Source of the DNA: Nymphaea colorata | Lineage: Eukaryota; Streptophyta; Magnoliopsida; Nymphaeales; Nymphaeaceae | Direction of reading: 5' to 3' | Assembly: GCF_008831285.2 (NCBI RefSeq) | Contig: NC_045139.1 | Coordinates: 16,288,354-16,352,353 of the forward strand | DNA length: 64,000 nt | Part shown: positions 22,120 to 31,469 of the stretch, piece after piece | Layout of the letters: each line of letters begins with the position of its first letter | How positions within the stretch are numbered: position 1 is the stretch's first letter | Made by a program: the position numbers and the translations under genes | Notes under the pieces: model-generated | Database searches by the model: none | What the model saw: only the letters and a program-made list of their open reading frames with translations | Told to the model about the DNA's origin: nothing

Positions 22120-22510
22120 AATTTATTGTGAGAACTTCATCTTCGAGTTCATCAAGTCCGCAGTCCGTCCACGGATTTGAAATTTGCAGGTTCAAGATCT
22201 GCTCTTCGCTAAGCCAAGGATCTCGAGATCCACAATTATCAAACGTTGCCTCAACATTATCAGTAGTACTCCTTGATGAGACGGCGATGCAAGGAAGAGA
22301 TACAGGGTTTATTTTCTCTTCAGATTCTTTAAAATTATTTTTTATTTGTATAGACTGATATGCGGCTTACCATTCTGTTTCTTTTACGACATTGGTCTAC
22401 ATCCTTATTCTATGTGCTTCCGGAATCTTATTAATCTGATCGTCAAGATGGCTTCCAACTATAGATCTGAAGCCACATGCAAAAAATCATTAGCATCTTC
22501 AGTAGAATAA
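22120..22510 (+). other. conserved non-genic segment in unit A, with short shared frame
   Basis: Strongly similar to 27,420-27,790. On the plus strand both copies share a frame ending ...MCFRNLINLIVKMASNY(K/R)SEA...KKSLASSVE and a stop, open for some 60-70 codons. In unit B an ATG-initiated frame of 115 codons spans it; in unit A the upstream part is not the same frame. I do not recognise a protein family. It may be an old gene fragment or simply young duplicate sequence. Confidence 0.25.
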
Positions 22511-22983
22511 ACTATTCTATCTAGCATTGCGAGTGCTTTTAAAGGCCAAGCCAAGGTAGTGTGTTCTGCTTTTCAAAAAAGCACTAATGCCAACTACAAC
22601 ATTAAAAGGATTGCTTGAAATTGACTAAAGGATGAGCTAATAACATTTAAAGTTGGGAGTGCTTGATTTTTTTTTATGAGCTAATGCCAACTATAAGATT
22701 TAAAGAAGGGAGTGCTTTGACTCTCTCCAAAAAAAATGACACTGTTAATTTGTTGAGGAACCACGCGTTCTGTTCTTAATACTGCAGAAGAATACGTGTG
22801 ACGATGAACAATCGTTACATCACAAGATTCTTATTTTTCATTATTCAGAAAGAAAATAACAACTCCGTTACAGTAAGAAAGGAGCGTTCAGTAACTTAAA
22901 GTTTCCGTAACAGAGAGATGCAGAAAATTTATGAAATTTTTTTCGTACGTATATCTGGGCATTCAACATGAGGCCCTGACGCA

Positions 22984-23580
22984 TCACTGCTTCTTGAACT
23001 TGACGGCGAAAGTCCGGCCACCTAAAACAAACCAACGATCATTGCCCTCGGCATGGACGCCCAGATCTCTGCAAGGAACCTTGCACGCCTTGCAGACGCC
23101 GGGGCAGAAGACCATCTTGTAGTTGTCCCCTGATTTCTCTATCCTGAACCAATTGTTCACCGTGTTCGGACCAGGGTTCCCCAACACCCCGCCGTACTTC
23201 ACGTATCTCATGCCCGTTGCAGCGTCCGGCGGAGCCAAGGTCCAGATCGGCTGCTCAGGGCAGCGGTTGGACTCGAAGAACTCGACGTTCATGTCGGTCG
23301 AGAGACGGATGGTTTTGGAGCCGTCGACTGGCACGAAGTTGGCAGTAATTCCTTCAAGCATAGCGTAGGGAGCTTGTTGGATGTACATGGGGCAGAACAT
23401 GTCGTTGCGGCGACCGGAGTATAAGCCGCCGAATCTGTCCTTCACGACCGGCATTATGTGGTAGCGAGTGCCGACGTCGAGTACATTACCGTCGATGTCG
23501 AGTACCGGCGCCGGGAAGGCTCCGGCAGCGCCGGCGGAAATCAGGAGAAGGATGGCAAGTGATGCAAAGATGGGGGACAT
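22984..23580 (-). CDS. Kunitz (miraculin-like) protease inhibitor, S subfamily, unit A twin
   Basis: Intronless, 198 aa, start MSPIFASL at 23,580, 59-65 bp downstream of a TATAAAA box. Signal peptide residues 1-20. Kunitz signature VLDIDGNVL...YHIMP, STDMNVEF, NPGPNTVNNWFRIEKSGDNYKMVF, FVLGG. Cysteines 63, 107, 159, 163, 166, 170. It differs from its twin at 28.3 kb at only 8 residues, five of them within 56-62 just before Cys63 (GRRNDMF here, SPRNYTS there). The sequon present in both S relatives is therefore lost here (N59-D-M). Reactive-loop equivalent DGSKT is unchanged. Confidence 0.94.
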   Translation of the reverse strand: MSPIFASLAILLLISAGAAGAFPAPVLDIDGNVLDVGTRYHIMPVVKDRFGGLYSGRRNDMFCPMYIQQAPYAMLEGITANFVPVDGSKTIRLSTDMNVEFFESNRCPEQPIWTLAPPDAATGMRYVKYGGVLGNPGPNTVNNWFRIEKSGDNYKMVFCPGVCKACKVPCRDLGVHAEGNDRWFVLGGRTFAVKFKKQ

Positions 23581-23638
23581 GTTTGTTATTGGATTCCAAT
23601 TAGTGATTGGGTGAGATGAGGAATTAAGTAAGAGAGCG

Positions 23639-23645
23639 TTTTATA
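23639..23645 (-). promoter_or_regulatory. TATA box, 23.0 kb Kunitz gene
   Basis: TATAAAA on the minus strand, 59-65 bp before the ATG. Confidence 0.75.
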
Positions 23646-23731
23646 ACGTGATGAAGCTTGACATGTGCTAGGACGAGTAGCTGAAAGTCAATGGCGAGAA
23701 ACGTCGGCAAGGATAAGGATGCGCAAAGTAG

Positions 23732-23758
23732 CCGGTTTCTTGGTGAGTCAAAAACCGG
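23732..23758 (-). promoter_or_regulatory. promoter palindrome, S-subfamily copy 2
   Basis: Arms CCGGTTTCT / AAAAACCGG (one mismatch), centre including TGAGTCA. It sits about 90 bp upstream of TATA, the same place as in the 17.5 and 28.3 kb genes. The gene strand reads TTTTTGACTCA, combining a W-box core with a GCN4-like TGACTCA. Confidence 0.7.
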
Positions 23759-23759
23759 C

Positions 23760-25351
23760 GAGTTGATCGGAAAATTGCTGTCTGAAGGCTCCTGATCATC
23801 CTTCGCCGCTTTCTTCTCCATATTTAAATCAAATTTCATGAGTGGTTTTATTTTACTTTTTCTTTTTTTTGGAAAGTTTAACTATAATATATATATATAT
23901 AAATATAAAAAATATATTTTAGAATCATTGTTCATCTTATAAAAATTATATGCATGAATAAAACAGATGATTCGCTATAAAAATATCGTAACAGTAGGAC
24001 CATGAACTGTATATACGAGGCTGGGACAAAAAAGTCTAGTCAGCCCCTCTTTGTCTCTAACTGAAGTAGTCCAGCGAATGTAAAGCCAATGGTAGCAGAA
24101 ATTCCGTGTTATTTTGGAACTTGGTGTTCCATGAGGGCTGCTGTTGTTCAGAATGTCAACAAATCGAATTCGAATTGGACATATACATTAGCATATCCAT
24201 CTTTTCAGATATTTATATATTGAGATTTGAATTCTTAATCAAATGCGGATGAAGAACCAATAACATATCTGAATCCAAAAGCTAAACTAATAATCTGAAT
24301 CTGATCTTTAGACCAAATCCAAACTATCTTATAGAAAATAGAGTATATGATATTTATCAAACCCGAATCCAATAAAATGCCATTTCTTATATCGGAATTC
24401 TTAATTCACATATCAAATTTGTTATCACATATCGAATGTAATCTAACGTTACGATGCCAAACAATGCAGTCTTCTAATTAAACAAACGTCCTCGTAAGTT
24501 GAAATGATTCCAAATTTATACCAATGTAAATCCGAGTACAGCACGAATTCAGAGTACGGGCTAGCTCTGAGCTATACAACGATTCCTTCAAGAAAGATCA
24601 AATATTAAATAAGAACACATGCTTAACTCTTATTTTAAGAATTTACACTCATTAAATTCCTTTCACCGAAGAAATCCTATGTAACATTCTAAGTATTATG
24701 GATTGGAAATCCTGCTATTACTAAATACAGCCATGATGAGTTTACGAAAGATGGGATCCAAAGTTCCAACCACATGGTTTCATTCGATTGAAGAAATATG
24801 CACAAACTTAAAAAGGATATATTTGAAGATCTCTTTTTATGTGTGGCACACAATGTAAACAAATACAGAATTTTACGATTACGTGAAAAAAACCGATTTG
24901 AAATCCAATACTTCTGCTTTGAGGTCTGATGGGAATGAGGTTGATTGAGATTCCCAGTTATCACAAACCACGTTGAACTTCATATTATTGGAAGCGATCA
25001 GACGCCCGAAGAAATACGCTTATAGTTTTAGAGTTTTATGAATCTGTCACATTTTTTAGGAGATTCATGATATTAGTCTGTTGAGTTTGGAACCTCTTGT
25101 ACTTGGGCCGGCCGACCTACTTGATTAATTTGGACTCAAATTCAGACTTGGATATTTAAACCGAGCATAGAATCCAACTTTTAGACGTAATCGGCGCATA
25201 TCCTTGTCCAATAAATTAAAGGAGTTCCGATTAATATATTGGATTTGATAATCATTGCAACAGTATAATGAAGATAATAAATTTTCCTTTACTGCGGAAA
25301 AATCCGATGCATCCATGACATCGATTAACGATGCTTTCTCACGTTGAGTGA
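23760..25351. other. spacer of unit A; M1 remnant and old shared flank
   Basis: 24,152-24,440 is a diverged M1-type element matching 29,477-29,835 in unit B. 24,490-24,780 matches 29,910-30,200 and 16,920-17,230. A TA microsatellite lies near 23,887-23,901. No gene. Confidence 0.5.
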
Positions 25352-25891
25352 TCACTGGGGGATCTTCTTCTTTTTCTTCTTCAAGGGACGGAACTTCTTG
25401 AACCTAATGGAAAATTGTTGGCAGCCCATGACCAGCCAACGATTATAACCGCCCGTATAGATGCCAAGATCTCCGCAGACGACGTCCTTGCAGACGCTGG
25501 TGGGGCAGAACACCAGCTTGTAGTACTCCCAGTCTTTCTCTATCCTGAACCAATTGTTGGGAGTGGCGAGGCCGGGGCTGCCGATCACCCCGCCGTACCT
25601 CACGAACCTCAGCCCCGTCTTCTCGTCCCTGAGGGCCAGCGTCCAGATCGGCTTCTCCGGGCACTGGTTGGTCTCGTATAACTCCACGTTCAGGTCCGTC
25701 GACCGGCCGGCCAAGTGGTGTTGTATTGAGCGCCGGAAAAGAAACCGCTAGTAGGTGCTCTTCTGGATCGGCAACATGTAGTACCAGACGCCGGCTTCAA
25801 CTTGATTGCCATTCATGTCGATTGCCGGAGCAGGCGCAGCGCCGGCTGTGGATGCGAAGAAGAGGATGGCTAGTGACAAGATTGCCAACAT
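25352..25891 (-). pseudogene. Kunitz inhibitor pseudogene, L subfamily (unit A)
   Basis: Counterpart of the intact gene at 30,764-31,387. The start and signal peptide (ATG at 25,891) remain, but a small insertion after the YYMLPIQKSTY segment breaks the frame. A deletion of roughly 90 bp removes the first-cysteine region through the STV strand, and 9 bp are missing in the cysteine cluster (CNTCKDV reduced to CKDV). The TATA box of the live copy (TATAAA) is altered here as well. The downstream half is still open for 120 codons, so decay is recent relative to the duplication. Confidence 0.9.
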
Positions 25892-25929
25892 GGCTTTTTC
25901 TTAGGGAATCGATTCTTTCTGCTATCTGA

Positions 25930-26919
25930 CTTTGAATGGTGGAGCATGGGAGATTGGTGCCATGAATTTGTGTTCTTAAATGTGTTGGCATTTAGCAGAA
26001 TTAATGGTGCTCACGATCTCGAGTATGGAGTGCTGGTTTGTAAGGTAGTGAGGGCAGAGAATAATGGATGAGGATAAGCAGAAGATTAGTATCATGGAAT
26101 GATTCTTGGGGAGTCAAAAAACGCGGATTGGTGTTAATTTGTCCGTTTGAAACTCACACGATGATCGTGTTAATTTTTTAGAATACGATTTCTTGGGCTT
26201 CCAGACAACCAAACTCGGTCACCCTTTTCTTTTCAGTTTTCATTTTTTCTCCTCCTACTTTTTGACAGGATAAAAGAAGGCATTATATACACTGAAACTG
26301 GCAAATGAATGCATGCCGACTCAATTAAGTCATATGGATAGCGGAATATGTACAGATATGGTAAATTTAGAAGAAGTGACTACGATGGTACCACAGGATA
26401 TATACATGTATAGTATAAAATAGAAAAAATGACAATGAAAGCAACATTTAAATGATAGTTACAAATATCGTCTCAAAGTCTTAAAAAGAAAAATATGATA
26501 AATTTTTAAAAATTTAAAAAAACAAAAAATGAAGGGAAAATAAAATAATTGAGAAACTTATAACACAAACATCAAAAGATAAGTAGATTTGTAATAAATA
26601 AAAAATGAAAACCAAAAAACTGTTTAAAATTAAAAAAACTGAAAATATACGAAACACGTTTTTTTTTCATTTTTAACGTTTTTTTCAAAAAAACATGTTT
26701 TTTTTTTAAGATTTAAACAGCTAGTTAATTTATCATGTTTTTTTCTTGTTTTTTGTGATTATGATTTAAATCAATAAGTGATGTGAATATAAATATTATA
26801 TGTTAATAAATAATAACTCTAAAAACAGAATGGAAGCTGAACTTAAAAAAAGTGAAATTATGTGAAATTAAGTAGTTTAAATCAGTTTCTAGCTAACAAT
26901 TACATAAGCATGTCCAAGT
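25930..26919. other. AT-rich spacer of unit A with repeat R4
   Basis: 26,290-26,920 shares blocks with 32,140-32,480 and with 45,080-45,430 (GAAAGCAACATTTAAAT; AATAATAACTCTAAAAAACAG-like). A GGGGAGTCAAAAAA block near 26,106, also present in unit B, reads TTTTTTGACTCC on the gene strand. No gene. Confidence 0.45.
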
Positions 26920-27082
26920 GCCCATTTCCTCATTCGAATTCAATTAGAATCCACCATTTATTAGGCCGACCTAACTAGATTTTGACTTGGTTTCAAACTC
27001 CAACTTGAAATGCAGTGAGACCCAATATGAACTATGTCCACGGATTGGATTTGAACTGAATATACATTTAACTATGCTTGTC

Positions 27083-27153
27083 TTTTTGGATATTTACATA
27101 TTATCTTTTTGGATATTTACATATTGTTTTTTTTTTTTGGATATTTACATATT
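27083..27153. repeat. local triplication of a 20-bp motif in an M1 remnant
   Basis: TTTTTGGATATTTACATATT occurs three times in succession, separated by a few bases and a T-run; unit A has a single equivalent. Probably replication slippage after the segmental duplication. Confidence 0.8.
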
Positions 27154-27419
27154 CTGATTCAAATATGAGAAAAGAAAAGTCATATATGAACCTGAATCCA
27201 AAAACCGATTTCATACTTGGAACCCTATTTTTGGATTACTATGACCAATTGCTTCTCATTCACAACAGCATTTGTAAGGTTCCAAATTTCCAAGTATTAT
27301 TTTCTACTTTATCAACTATATGGGCCATTCCAACAAACGAATGCGCGTCGCAAGTTTTTGTTTATTTTGGAAATATCAGATGCATCCATGATCTGAACCC
27401 ATGATGCTTTTTTCACATT

Positions 27420-28283
27420 AGTTTACTGTGAAAACTTCGTCTTCATGTTCATCAAATCCGCAGCCCGTCTGCGGATTAGAAATCTGCAGATTCAAGATCT
27501 GCTGTTTGTTAAACCGAGGATCTCGAGATCCTCAATAATCAAACGGCAGTACTCCTTGACGATACGGCGATGCAAGGCCGAGTACAAGGTTTATTTCCTT
27601 TTCAGATTATTTAAAATTGTTTTTGATGTCCATAGACTGATATGCGGCTTACCATTTTGTTTCTTTTACGACATCGGTCTACATCCTTATTCTATGTGCT
27701 TCCGGAATCTTATTAATCTGATCGTCAAGATGGCTTCCAACTATAAATCTGAAGCCGCAGGCAAAAAATCATTAGCATCTTCAGTAGAATAAACTATTGA
27801 TTTTCTCAATAAAAGTCAGGAGCCGATTATCCTAATAAGCCAAGGGAGTGTGTTTTGCTTTTCAAAAAAGCATTAATGCCAACTACAACATTAAAAATAG
27901 TGCTTGAATTTGACTAAAAAGGATGAGCTAATGCCATTTAAAGCTAACAGTGCTTGATTTTTTTGATGAGCTAATAATGCCAACTATAAGAATGAAAGAA
28001 AGGAGTGCTTTGACTGTCCCAAAAAAAATGATACTGTTAATTTGTGGAGGATCCACGCGTTCTGTTCTTAATACTGCAGAAGATTACGTGTGACGATGAA
28101 CAATCGTTACATCACAAGATTCTTATTTTTCATTAGTCAGAAAGATAATAACAACTCCATTACAGACTTACAGTAAGAAATGAGCGTTCAGTAACTGAAA
28201 GTTTCAGTAACAGAGAGATGCAGAAAATTTATGAAATTTCTTTCGTACGTGTATCTGGGCATTCTACATGAAGCCTTGAAGCA
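27420..28283. other. conserved spacer of unit B
   Basis: Counterpart of 22,120-22,983. It includes a 115-codon plus-strand frame (27,445-27,792) of unknown nature whose last 40 codons are nearly identical in unit A. Confidence 0.3.
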
Positions 28284-28880
28284 TCACTGCTTCTTGAACT
28301 TGACAGCGAAAGTCCGGCCACCTAAGACAAACCAACGATCATTGCCCTCGGCATGGACGCCCAGATCTCTGCAAGGAACCTTGCACGTCTTGCAGACGCC
28401 GGGGCAGAAGACCATCTTGTAGTTGTCCCCTGATTTCTCTATCCTGAACCAATTGTTCACCGTGTTTGGACCAGGGTTCCCCAACACCCCACCGTACTTC
28501 ACGTATCTCATGCCCGTTGCTGCGTCCGGCGGAGCCAAGGTCCAGATCGGCTGCTCAGGGCAGAGGTTGGACTCGAAGAACTCGACGTTCATGTCGGTCG
28601 AGAGACGGATGGTCTTGGAGCCGTCGACCGGCACGAAGTTGGCAGTAATTCCTTCAAGCATAGCGTAGGGAGCTTGTTGGATGTACATGGGGCAGGACGT
28701 GTAGTTGCGGGGACTGGAATATAAACCGCCGAATCTGTCCTTCACGACCGGCATTATGTGGTAGCGAGTGCCGACGTCGAGTACATTACCATCGATGTCG
28801 AGTACCGGAGCCGGGGAGGCTCCGGCAGCGCCGGCGGAAATCAGGAGAAGGATGGCAAGTGATGCAAAGATGGGGGACAT
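28284..28880 (-). CDS. Kunitz (miraculin-like) protease inhibitor, S subfamily, unit B twin
   Basis: Intronless, 198 aa, start MSPIFASL at 28,880 with TATAAAA at 28,939-28,945. Same architecture and six cysteines as the unit A twin. Residues 56-62 read SPRNYTS, restoring the N59-Y-T61 sequon that the 17.5 kb relative also has (NFT). Other differences from the twin are S22 for F, L106 for R and T165 for A; at 106 and 165 this copy agrees with the 17.5 kb gene, so unit A appears to be the more derived copy. Expected secreted or vacuolar inhibitor. Confidence 0.94.
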   Translation of the reverse strand: MSPIFASLAILLLISAGAAGASPAPVLDIDGNVLDVGTRYHIMPVVKDRFGGLYSSPRNYTSCPMYIQQAPYAMLEGITANFVPVDGSKTIRLSTDMNVEFFESNLCPEQPIWTLAPPDAATGMRYVKYGGVLGNPGPNTVNNWFRIEKSGDNYKMVFCPGVCKTCKVPCRDLGVHAEGNDRWFVLGGRTFAVKFKKQ

Positions 28881-28938
28881 GTTTGTTATTGGATTCCAAT
28901 TAGTGATTGGGTGCGATGAGGAACTTGATGAGAGAGCG

Positions 28939-28945
28939 TTTTATA
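28939..28945 (-). promoter_or_regulatory. TATA box, 28.3 kb Kunitz gene
   Basis: TATAAAA on the minus strand, 59-65 bp before the ATG. Confidence 0.75.
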
Positions 28946-29031
28946 GCGTGGTGAAGCTTGACATGTGCTAGGACGAGTTGCTGAAAGTCCATGGCGTGAA
29001 ACGTCGGCAAGGATAAGGACGCGCAAAGTAG

Positions 29032-29058
29032 CCGGTTTTTGGGTGAGTCAAAAACCGG
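29032..29058 (-). promoter_or_regulatory. promoter palindrome, S-subfamily copy 3
   Basis: Perfect 9-bp arms CCGGTTTTT / AAAAACCGG with a 9-bp centre including TGAGTC; same position as in the other two S genes. Confidence 0.7.
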
Positions 29059-29059
29059 T

Positions 29060-30763
29060 GAGTTGATCGGAAAATTGCTGTCTGAAGGCTCTTGATCATC
29101 CTTCGCCGCTTTCTTCTCCATATTTAAATCATATTTCATGAGTGGTCTTACTTTACTTTTTTTTTTTTTTGAAAAGTTTAACTGCTATATATATGTATAT
29201 ATATATATATATGTTAAGAGTTGGCAAAACTTAAAAGGCCGTTATTGTTAGAAGTATTGTTCATCTTATAAAAATTATATGCATGAATAAGACAGATGAT
29301 TGGCAATAAAATATCGTAACAGTGGGACCATGAACTGTTTATACGGGGCTGGGACAAAAAAATCTAGTCAGCTCTCCTTTGTCTCTAAATGAAGTAGTTC
29401 AGTGATGGCTATTGGTAGTAGAAATGCTGTGCTATTTGGAACTTGGTGTTCGTTGAGGGGCTGCTGTTGTTAAGAATGTCAACGAATCAGGTTCAAATGG
29501 GACATATACATTAACATATCTATCTTTTGGGATTATTTATATATTCAGATTTGAATTCTTAATCAAATGCGGATGAATAAGAACCTATATCATATCTGAA
29601 TCCCAATGCTAAACTCATAATCTGAATCTGTTTTTTAGACCAAATCCAAACTATCTTACAGAAATCGAGTATAAGATATTTATCTATAACTATATACGAC
29701 CAAAACATGAATCTAGTCAATATTTACTTTCCTCCAAATCTGAATCCAATCAAATGTCATTTCTTATAGTTCAAATTCTCAATCACGTTCAGATTTTTTT
29801 TAAAATCAAATTTAATGGCATGCCTGGCTGTTCCTAATGATATAGGACATATTTGAATGTAATCGATCATTTCGATCCCAAAAAATGCAGTCTTCTAATT
29901 AAACAAACGTCCTCGTAAGTTGAAATGATTCCAAATTTATACCAACGCAAGTCCGAGTACAGCACGAATTCAGAGTACGGGCTAGCTCTGAGCTATAAAA
30001 CGAACGTCCTTCAAGAAATATCAAATATTAAATTAGAACACATGCTTAACTCTTATTTCAAGAATTTACACTCATTAAGTTCTTTTCACCGAAGAAATCC
30101 TATGTATCATTCTAAATGTCATGGATTGGAATCCTACTATTGCTAAATGCAGTCATCGTCTACGAGCGATGAGATCCAAAGTTCCAAGCACATAGTTTCA
30201 ATCGATTGAAGAAATATGCACAAACTTAAAAGGATATGTTTGGTAGCCTCATATCTCATATGAGGCGGATCTTAAGATCTCTTTTTATGTGTGGCACGCA
30301 ATGTATACAAATACAGAATTTTACCATTATGTGGATAAAAAGGATTTGAAATCTTATGGCCAAAACTTGTGCATTGAGGTCCAATGGGAAGGAGGTTTAT
30401 TGAGATTGCCAACTATCTCAAATCACATTGGACCTCATACTATTGGAAGTGTTTAAGCTTATCTTAAGGGGCCGTTTGGCAGCAGCAACATGCTACAAGT
30501 GTTTGATGAATGAGCCTAAAAAATTAAGGCATATTCATGAGGCACTAGTTTTTGGGTTTTATGAATCTGTCACATTTTTTTAATAGATTCATGAAACATT
30601 GACATGCTATGTATGGTTGTCAAATAAATTAAAGGAGTTCTGATTAATATATTGGATCTGATTATAATTCCAATAATATATTGAAGAGAATAATTTTTTC
30701 TTTATTGTGGAAAAAGCCGATGCATCCATTACATGATGAACGATGCTTTCTCACATTGAGTTA
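29060..30763. other. spacer of unit B; M1 remnant and old shared flank
   Basis: TA microsatellite near 29,187-29,212. M1-type element at about 29,477-29,835. Shared flank at 29,910-30,200. A GGGGCCGTTTGG(C/T)AGCAGC start near 30,470 resembles the terminus of a further MITE type absent from unit A. No gene. Confidence 0.45.
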
Positions 30764-31387
30764 TCACTGGGGGATCTTCTTCTTCTTCTTCAAGGGACGG
30801 AATTTCTTGAACCTAATGGAAAATTGTTGGCCGCCCATGACCAGCCAACGATTATAACCGCCCGTATAGATGCCAAGATCTCCGCAGACGACGTCCTTGC
30901 AGGTGTTGCAGACGCTAGTGGGGCAGAACACCAGCTTGTAGTACTCCCCGTCTTTCTCTACCCTGAACCAATTGTTGAGAGTGCCGAGGCCGGGGCTGCC
31001 GATCACCCCGCCGTACCTCACGAACCTCAGCCCCGTCTTCTCGTCCCTGGGGGCCAGCGTCCAGATCGGCTTCTCCGGACACTGGTTGGCCTCGTACAAC
31101 TCCACGTTCAGGTCCGTCGACAGCCGGACCGTGCTCCCGCCGTCAACCGGCCATAATTTCGCGGCTAATCCTGGAAACCTTTTGGGCGCTTCGTTGATGT
31201 AGATCGGACAAGTGGTGTTGTATTGGGCGCCAGAAAAGAAACCGCGGTAGGTGCTCTTCTGGATCGGCAACATGTAGTACCAGACGCCGGCTTCAACTTG
31301 ATTGCCACTCATGTCGATTGCCGGAGCAGGCGCAGCGCCGGCGGTGGATACGAAGAAGAGGATGGCTAGTGACAAGATTGCCAACAT
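30764..31387 (-). CDS. Kunitz (miraculin-like) protease inhibitor, L subfamily
   Basis: Intronless, 207 aa, start MLAILSLAIL at 31,387, TATAAA at 31,463-31,468. Signal peptide residues 1-19, then AIDMSGNQV...YYMLP, STDLNVELYE, SPGLGTLNNWFRVEKDGEYYKLVF, WLVMGG. Cysteines 60, 103, 155, 160, 163 and 168; the cluster is CPTSVCNTC, one residue longer than in the other subfamilies. Sequon NTT at 57-59. Reactive-loop equivalent DGGST. It ends in an unusual lysine-rich tail (FKKFRPLKKKKKIPQ) not found in S or P genes. Its unit A sister is a pseudogene, so this is the only live L copy here. Confidence 0.93.
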   Translation of the reverse strand: MLAILSLAILFFVSTAGAAPAPAIDMSGNQVEAGVWYYMLPIQKSTYRGFFSGAQYNTTCPIYINEAPKRFPGLAAKLWPVDGGSTVRLSTDLNVELYEANQCPEKPIWTLAPRDEKTGLRFVRYGGVIGSPGLGTLNNWFRVEKDGEYYKLVFCPTSVCNTCKDVVCGDLGIYTGGYNRWLVMGGQQFSIRFKKFRPLKKKKKIPQ

Positions 31388-31462
31388 GGCTTTTTCTTAG
31401 GGAATCGATTCTTTCTGCTATCTGACTTTGAATGGTGAAGCAAGGGAGATTGGTGCCATGAA

Positions 31463-31468
31463 TTTATA
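31463..31468 (-). promoter_or_regulatory. TATA box, 30.8 kb Kunitz gene
   Basis: TATAAA on the minus strand about 78 bp before the ATG. The matching site in the unit A pseudogene promoter is changed. Confidence 0.7.
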
Positions 31469-31469
31469 G

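Larger units (their letters stand above)
21430..26920. repeat. tandem segmental duplication, unit A (about 5.5 kb)
   Basis: Aligns end to end with unit B at 26,920-32,480. Both start with a CCATTTCCTCAT...CCACCATTTATT(G/A)GGCCGAC block and end with AGTTT(C)NAGCTAA...GTCCAAGT. Each contains an S-subfamily gene, an M1 element, a shared spacer and an L-subfamily gene. Unit A keeps about 185 bp near 21.7-21.9 kb that unit B lacks; unit B carries extra sequence near 30.4-30.6 kb. Confidence 0.85.

Noticed and set aside
25415-31156. Plus-strand frames of 88 and 137 codons opposite the L-subfamily genes
   Set aside because: They are antisense shadows of GC-rich Kunitz coding sequence and repeat at every paralogue.
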